From contig CM054177.1 of assembly GCA_028829895.1 (NCBI GenBank), forward strand, positions 45,713,164 through 45,777,163: DNA of 64,000 bases, read 5' to 3'. The position numbers and the translations under genes are program-made. Every line of letters begins with the position of its first letter. Within the stretch, counting starts at the first letter, position 1. Shown here in pieces: positions 60,801 to 64,000 of this stretch. The notes under the pieces are model-generated. The model saw only the letters and a program-made list of their open reading frames with translations, was not told the origin of the DNA and made no database searches. This DNA is from Sinotaia quadrata. Its lineage: Eukaryota; Mollusca; Gastropoda; Architaenioglossa; Viviparidae.

Positions 60801-61314
60801 TAAATCAAGGCATGAGGAGGCGCAATCAGAACATAAAATGGACTACTTTTATATTCGTAAAAGGAAATGTGATGAAGACTCTAGCTGTGTAACAATAGAG
60901 TGAATAGACCAAATGGATCAAACGTAACCTCTTTTTATAATCGTAGAGGAAACGTGAAGCGGACTCTAAAAGTGTAACGATAGACTAAATAGATCAAACG
61001 TAACTCTTTTATAATCGTTAGAGGAAACGTGACGCAGACTCTAACGGAACAACAATGGATCAAACTTACATTAGCCAAAGAGATACTTACACTAGCTGAA
61101 GGCTCACGGTTTAGATCTACTGGACATATCACTGTGAAGATTTTCTTGGCTGACTGATCATTGTTCCAAGGTCGTTCAATCGTCACCTTGACCCAGTAGC
61201 GAACGTAGCCATACTTACCCTCAAACGACGAGGGAAGATTGCTAGGTAGTTGGAACTGGAAAGGGTACGTATACTGTCCTGTGGTCAGCTCTGGCTTTGC
61301 ATTTGGTTCTGAGA
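45657..61314 (-). CDS. alpha-arrestin (ARRDC-type) protein, second paralog, 5' end not resolved
   Basis: Five coding exons: 61314-61091, 52190-52008, 48730-48548, 47298-47100 and 45823-45657. Phases 0, 0, 0, 1 join to 317 residues plus stop. The first exon has the hallmark YTYPFQFQLPSNLPSSFEG followed by YVRYWVKVTIERPW. The second has CCLCCRSGPISAVLSVAQRG and FVPGETIHINAEVTN, very like vertebrate ARRDC2/3/4. The third ends GCSIIDIKYTLE; the fourth gives the last C-lobe strand (FDLNVPMEIMVGTVPLQ). The tail has LPPSFAPY where PPxY would be expected, then an acidic DEDDDE and PVYIYYTW. Exon phases equal those of the left paralog, so this is a tandem duplicate in the same orientation, 17 kb apart. 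The role is inferred from family: membrane-cargo adaptor for ubiquitin ligases, though the missing PPxY may weaken NEDD4-type binding. The N-terminal 90 or so residues lie at or beyond the right edge. Confidence 0.92.
45824..47099 (-). other. right ARRDC gene, last intron
   Basis: Contains a 27-bp tandem repeat at 46050-46240 and ordinary AT-rich sequence. Confidence 0.7.
46050..46240. repeat. 27-bp tandem repeat, about 7 copies
   Basis: Core AAAACGTCTTAATATTCC with many substitutions. Confidence 0.85.
47100..47298 (-). CDS. right ARRDC gene, penultimate coding exon
   Basis: 66 codons plus one base from acceptor TTCGTTAG to donor CTTC|GTAATC, phase 1, the same phase as in the paralog. It encodes MRVEPVGAGFDLNVPMEIMV and a Ser/Pro/Gln-rich linker. 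If the donor is skipped, the frame reads through to a stop at 47056 and the tail exon is lost. Confidence 0.88.
47489..47749. repeat. fold-back element with about 62-bp inverted arms
   Basis: Arms 47489-47552 and 47688-47749 are reverse complements with few mismatches (shared core GAGTTTTTCTCCTTCCTTAC), around a 135-bp loop. It looks like a MITE or fold-back transposon. No target-site duplication was identified with confidence. Confidence 0.85.
48006..48259. repeat. large inverted repeat, left arm (254 bp)
   Basis: Reverse complement of 49763-50016 with only two mismatches that I can find. It runs from ATAATAAAATACAAAG to CTCCAGCTCAGTCAA. It ends where the 37-bp tandem array begins. Confidence 0.95.
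48280..48540. repeat. 37-bp tandem repeat, about 7 copies
   Basis: Core ACACATTCACAGCATATC. The first diverged units lie inside the inverted-repeat arm. It ends at the donor of the neighbouring exon. Confidence 0.88.
48548..48730 (-). CDS. right ARRDC gene, mid C-lobe exon
   Basis: 61 codons, phase 0 at both ends, between acceptor CCTCCCAAG and donor GAG|GTGAGT. It runs TVIYHTPCKSRAMTQQ to GCSIIDIKYTLE. It aligns one-for-one with the left paralog exon 5, which has one extra codon. It lies inside the 1.5-kb spacer of the large inverted repeat. Confidence 0.9.
48852..48892. repeat. (AT)n microsatellite
   Basis: Uninterrupted AT run. Confidence 0.95.
49220..49745. repeat. about 25-bp degenerate tandem repeat, about 20 copies
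   Basis: Core GGTCATCATCAACCAGCC with many variants. It lies inside the spacer of the large inverted repeat. Confidence 0.85.
49763..50016. repeat. large inverted repeat, right arm (254 bp)
   Basis: Partner of 48006-48259, with two mismatches. It lacks the tandem array that continues beyond the left arm, so the left arm is probably the source and this the inverted copy. Confidence 0.95.
50760..51070. repeat. about 63-bp tandem repeat, 5 copies
   Basis: Core TTAGTCGTCGGTTTTC; copies differ by a three-base insertion (GATATC or GATAATATC). Confidence 0.9.
51254..51705 (+). repeat. dispersed repeat R1, copy 2
   Basis: Same element as 36300-36745, in the same orientation, with roughly a quarter of positions changed. 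Its start, TTTGCCTATCCCTATTTCTA, is shared best with the reverse copy at 59165-59358. Confidence 0.78.
52008..52190 (-). CDS. right ARRDC gene, exon opening the C-lobe
   Basis: 61 codons, phase 0 at both ends, between acceptor TTCTCCCAG and donor ATG|GTAAAT. It contains RLCCLCCRSGPISAVL and FVPGETIHINAEVTN. It has the same length and phase as exon 4 of the left gene. Confidence 0.93.
52705..52865. repeat. 50-bp tandem repeat, 3 copies
   Basis: Core CATATCCAGGTCGTCCA; copies identical. Confidence 0.93.
54615..54735. repeat. about 58-bp tandem duplication
   Basis: Two copies of GTGAAGTCCAATCGATT with CAACCTATTACTGGCAATC in the second. Confidence 0.85.
55285..55535. repeat. about 85-bp tandem repeat, 3 copies
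   Basis: Core GTGAAATCAAACTTGTTTCT, then AGAGGAAACTCTAG. Confidence 0.88.
56140..56255. repeat. short hairpin element R2, copy 1
   Basis: CCCCACAGGAA at 56149-56159 is matched inversely by TTCCTGTGGGG at 56207-56217. The interior includes CTTGATGTTCTCAGTTTCTG. The whole block, with a flank containing GGAGGGTAGT, recurs in reverse at 59000-59110. Confidence 0.8.
56836..56856. promoter_or_regulatory. paired CACGTG-type E-box half and full site
   Basis: The palindrome TCACGTGA lies next to a second ACGTGA within about 20 bp, inside a GC-richer patch. Such sites bind bHLH-ZIP factors in animals. Function here is only inferred. Confidence 0.25.
57130..57170 (-). other. possible isolated start exon
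   Basis: On the - strand an ATG opens MELSFSIAEWN and meets a strong donor, AATG|GTGAGT, in phase 1. It lies in a GC-richer patch of the 8.9-kb intron. Phase 1 does not fit the next arrestin exon (phase 0), so it is not an alternative start of that gene. No partner exon was found. Confidence 0.15.
58165..58255. repeat. outlying unit of the 59.4-kb array
   Basis: Contains AGTGTAGTTACAAACTCAAA preceded by ATCATGATACAA, the same motifs as the array 1.1 kb to the right. Confidence 0.75.
59000..59110. repeat. short hairpin element R2, copy 2 (reverse orientation)
   Basis: CCCCACAGGAA at 59036-59046 and CTCCTGTGGGG near 59087-59097 flank an interior with ACTGAGAACATCAAGAA. It is the reverse complement of 56140-56255 with scattered differences. 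Confidence 0.8.
59165..59358 (-). repeat. dispersed repeat R1, copy 3 (partial, reverse)
   Basis: Read on the - strand it begins TTTGCCTATCCCTATTTCTA and contains GTAAACAACTCGAG. It covers about the first 195 bp of the element and directly abuts the 42-bp array. Confidence 0.75.
59360..59775. repeat. 42-bp tandem repeat, about 9 copies
   Basis: Core GTAGTTACAAACTCAGAT followed by TATTCGTGACACAACA; diverged towards the right. Confidence 0.88.
60360..60465. repeat. about 48-bp tandem duplication
   Basis: Two copies of AAACAGGATTTCAGGAGGA with TAAAGTCAGTGAGTG. Confidence 0.88.
60840..61060. repeat. about 70-bp tandem repeat, 3 copies
   Basis: Core ATAGATCAAACGTAACTC and ATCGTAGAGGAAACGTGA. 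It ends about 30 bp before the donor of the neighbouring exon. Confidence 0.85.
61091..61314 (-). CDS. right ARRDC gene, N-lobe exon (first resolved exon)
   Basis: Two bases plus 74 codons, ending AGT|GTAAGT in phase 0. It carries FQFQLPSNLPSSFEG and GYVRYWVKVTIERPW, diagnostic of alpha-arrestins. I place the 5' edge after AAACAG at 61315 because it gives the same phase 1 as the paralog. An acceptor six bases further in (GTCTCAG) fits too. The in-frame ATG at 61324 is probably intronic, not a start. Confidence 0.85.
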
Positions 61315-61439
61315 CTGTTTCCATTTTACAAAAAGTAATAATTTAATAAAGAAGAAATAAATGTATTTTAGAAACATTATTAAGGAAGTCATACTTTATA
61401 AGATTCACGGCATAAAACATTCGATTAAAATAATAATAA

Positions 61440-61795
61440 CACTGTTAATAATACACATTTTCTCTAGTGAACTCTGAAGAACAGATGAATAAAATAATAA
61501 TAAATATATTAATAATGCATATTTTCTTTAATAAATTCTGTAAAACTGACGAATAATAATAATACAGATTTTATTTGGTGAATTCTGTAAAACAGATTTT
61601 TAAAATAATAATAATAACAATAATAATATTTTCTTTGGTGAATTCTGTAAAACAGACGATTAAAGTAAAATAATAACAATAATAATATTTTCTTTGGTGA
61701 ATTCTGTAAAACAGACTTTTAAAATAATAATAATAGTAACAACAATAATAATACATATTTTCTTTGGTGAATTCTGCAAAACAGACTATACTACT
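61440..61795. repeat. about 60-bp tandem repeat with (AAT)n, 6 copies
   Basis: Core TTTCTTTGGTGAATTCTG, then AAAACAGAC, separated by AATAAT runs of varying length. Confidence 0.88.
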
Positions 61796-61884
61796 ACAAG
61801 CACTACCACTACTACAGTGGTGTCTCGATAGTCCAGTAGAAGAAACTGGAGGGCAAAATGACCCAGAAAGTCAAGCTATCTGGG

Positions 61885-62350
61885 CTGTATTGACAACATG
61901 GATGAGTGACAGCTTCAAATCCCATCTCTGGGCTATCGAGGGAGGGAAAACTGGCCCCCTCCAGAATACGCGCACACACATCCCATTTATGATGGATAAA
62001 AGTAACTTTTATTCTATTCCGGGTCCGACTTCGCCCGGGTTAACAATGTCTGCGCTAGTCATTGATGTTTCAGAGTGTCCGAGCGAAAAATGGACTACTG
62101 GAACAAATGGACTAGTGGAACGTTAAGTCACCTGGGCGTGTCGGCAACGTGGATGGGTGACAGTTTCAAAGGACTATAGAGGGAGGGAAAAGTAGCTCCC
62201 TCCAACCTACACCTAGACCTATATCCCATTATGATGGAGAAAACATTTCATTCCATACCGGATCAGACTTCGCCCGGGTTAACAATGTCTGCGCTAGTCA
62301 CTGATGTTTCAGGGTGTCCGAGCGAAAAATGGGCTACTGGAACGCTAGCG
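61885..62350. repeat. tandem duplication of a GC-rich 225-bp block
   Basis: Copies at about 61885-62110 and 62130-62350 share GACTTCGCCCGGGTTAACAA and GTCCGAGCGAAAAATGG, with about one in five positions changed elsewhere. CCAGTAG at 61840 and CTACTGG at about 62332 could be outer inverted ends of a transposon, but this is weak. Confidence 0.75.
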
Positions 62351-62539
62351 AAAACTCGGAAGAGATGGACCAGAGAGGAAAACATTTAAATAAGGGTATC
62401 TCACTATCAAAGCCAACCCACAGTAAGAGGATATAGAAAAGGGTGCATGAATTCTGGCTTAAACGTCATCCAGATGATATTATAAGTGAACAGTGGCTCC
62501 TGGACCAGAAGAGATCGATCGTGCATAATAGGTTTCTAC

Positions 62540-62672
62540 AAAAGATAGAGCAGCAAACAAATCCCGACCCTATGCAATGAAACAAAAGATAGAGCAGTAA
62601 CAAATCACAACCCTATGCAATGAAACAAAAGATAGAGCAGCAAACAAATCACAACCCTATGCAATGAAACAA
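62540..62672. repeat. 44-bp tandem repeat, 3 copies
   Basis: Core AACCCTATGCAATGAAAC and AAAGATAGAGCAG. Confidence 0.92.
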
Positions 62673-63519
62673 AAGAGAAAGACACTTCCACAACCCCACA
62701 ACAGGCAAACCCAATTGATTAGAGAAATAACCAACGATTTAAACGAAGAACAATGCCCGTTAGAAGACATAAAAGGTTTCATGGACAAAAATGAGTCACA
62801 TGTAGGCAACAAAAAGGCTGGCGCGCGCAATCACATTTACTTACGTGTATACAACAAGAATACACGCAAAGATAACTTTTTTTTCCGTTTCCTCCACCTT
62901 AACTTTTTTTTCTGTTTCCTCCATCTCTTTAAAACCCACAATCATCCTTTCTCTCGCTTACACATAAACATATAACAAACACACCCACAATAACATTTTG
63001 CTCTCTTTGTCTTTCTTACACATATACATGTAGAATATGTTGACGTTTGAATTTATCTCCCCTTCATTGTAAACACATACATATATAATCACACTCACGC
63101 TTATACTCAATGATTAATTCCCGAAATGTATTAACCTTTTTCCTTCAATTTTACCGCCTTGATTGTAATGTTGTAGACTGCGGATTAATTTTTAAATATT
63201 ATTTGCAATGTCAGTCAATTCATGCACACACATTTCTTTGTAAAACAGACTACGACATGTTTTTTTTAACTTAAGGTGATTTTGTTGTGGTGTCGGTTAA
63301 CTCAACCGTATATTTTTAATACGGCTATATAATGATTGAAACTGTTTAATCACAAATACCCTGAATAAACATTTGATTTTTTTTCAAATTTATCACATCA
63401 TTCAGAGAGGCTTAATTTCAAATACAATTTCAAAAATATAATGTAAAAAATTCACATTAATTCATTTTAAAAGACGAATACAGACATCACAACTCTGTCA
63501 CTTTCCCTCTTTGTCACTC

Positions 63520-63643
63520 CCTTACACACGTACACACACATGCACACACACACACGCATGCACGTACGCAATTCAATCTCTCAAATGCATAAGCACACAC
63601 GCAAACACTTACTGCATACACAGAAACATACATTTTCACTCAT

Positions 63644-63690
<47 letters not shown>

Positions 63691-63740
63691 AACACTTACT
63701 GCATACACAGAAACATACATTTTCACTCATGCATATCACG
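63520..63740. repeat. (CA)n with a duplicated 50-bp flank
   Basis: A CA run at about 63645-63687 with CAAACACTTACTGCATACAC present on both sides, so the flank and tract were duplicated together. Confidence 0.9.
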
Positions 63741-63862
63741 CGCGCGCACGTAATCTTGACATTTTTCTTGTCTCTCCATTCACCTCTCTTTCTATTCCTC
63801 CCTCCACCACTCTCTGATTTACGCTAACACACACATTTGTACATACAGTCAGATATACATAC

Positions 63863-63959
63863 TTTGTGTTGCACGAAGCATTAGACAAAGCCTTTTGCTG
63901 GATAGAAGCTCTTGATGTGGATCATCATTTTCTTGTGTGACTGAACTGACAACATCCCC
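63863..63959 (-). CDS. candidate partial upstream exon of the right ARRDC gene
   Basis: On the - strand an open stretch (GDVVSSVTQENDDPHQELLS then SKRLCLMLRATQ) ends at a good donor, CAAA|GTATGT, in phase 1. That is the phase needed to enter the exon at 61314. The end resembles the hydrophobic strand that closes exon 2 in the left paralog. An in-frame TAA at 63962-63960 means that either the exon starts just after it or the frame is wrong. Other frames are also partly open, so this is only a candidate. Confidence 0.3.
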
Positions 63960-64000
63960 TTATCGGTCCGACACAGCGCAAGCAGGCCTGACGCTGATCC

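Larger units (their letters stand above)
52191..61090 (-). other. right ARRDC gene, 8.9-kb intron
   Basis: Holds tandem arrays, an R1 copy, two copies of a short hairpin element (R2) and GC-richer patches at 55600-55900, 56800-57330 and 59930-60300. Stretches at 52870-54620 and 57350-58150 show nothing supportable. Confidence 0.7.
61315..63862 (-). other. right ARRDC gene upstream intron (or upstream region)
   Basis: Holds a 60-bp array, a duplicated 225-bp block, a 44-bp array and (CA)n tracts. 62680-63500 shows nothing supportable. Confidence 0.55.

Noticed and set aside
61764..62126. 120-codon + strand frame
   Set aside because: Spans the duplicated GC-rich block; the second copy does not preserve the frame.
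1..64000. tRNA, rRNA or small structured RNA genes
   Set aside because: No cloverleaf with A and B boxes or rRNA core sequence was noticed by eye; a tRNAscan-SE or Infernal run would be decisive.

Overview
This is an AT-rich eukaryotic nuclear window from an animal. Three multi-exon protein genes can be assembled with canonical GT/AG splice sites and matching intron phases. Between and inside them lies a very high density of minisatellites, dinucleotide runs and a few dispersed or inverted repeats. The combination (alpha-arrestin paralogs, long introns, abundant (CA)n and minisatellites) suggests a lophotrochozoan invertebrate, perhaps a mollusc. That placement is inference; nothing in the window names the species.

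Left part (about 3.0-8.4 kb, + strand): a four-coding-exon gene for a predicted 468-residue protein. It has an N-terminal von Willebrand factor A domain with a MIDAS-type metal site, and a basic C-terminal half that I do not recognise. A TATA box and a pair of CG-rich near-palindromes lie upstream.

Middle (about 13.3-28.7 kb, - strand): a complete seven-coding-exon alpha-arrestin (arrestin domain-containing, ARRDC-type) gene of 437 residues. It has both arrestin lobes and two PPxY motifs. Its promoter, with a TATA box, is near 28.7 kb. It converges on the vWA gene. Intron 1 (8.6 kb) and intron 6 are packed with tandem repeats.

28.7-45.6 kb is intergenic and holds many tandem arrays: a 17-copy 42-bp array, a 30-bp/40-bp array pair, a near-perfect 36-bp array and two 30-bp arrays.

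Right part (45.6-61.3 kb, continuing to the right edge, - strand): a second ARRDC-type gene lying head-to-tail with the first. Its last five coding exons are in the window and have the same intron phases as its neighbour, so the two are tandem paralogs. Its N-terminus lies at or beyond the right edge; a candidate exon is seen at 63.86-63.96 kb. One of its exons is bracketed by a 254-bp inverted repeat with only two mismatches, the most unusual structural feature of the window.

Working together: alpha-arrestins are generally adaptors that bring NEDD4-family ubiquitin ligases to membrane cargo. The left paralog keeps two PPxY ligase-docking motifs; the right one has only a degenerate PPSF at the matching place. 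No operon-like or defence-like system was found. No rRNA or tRNA genes, CRISPR arrays, or intact transposon genes were recognised.
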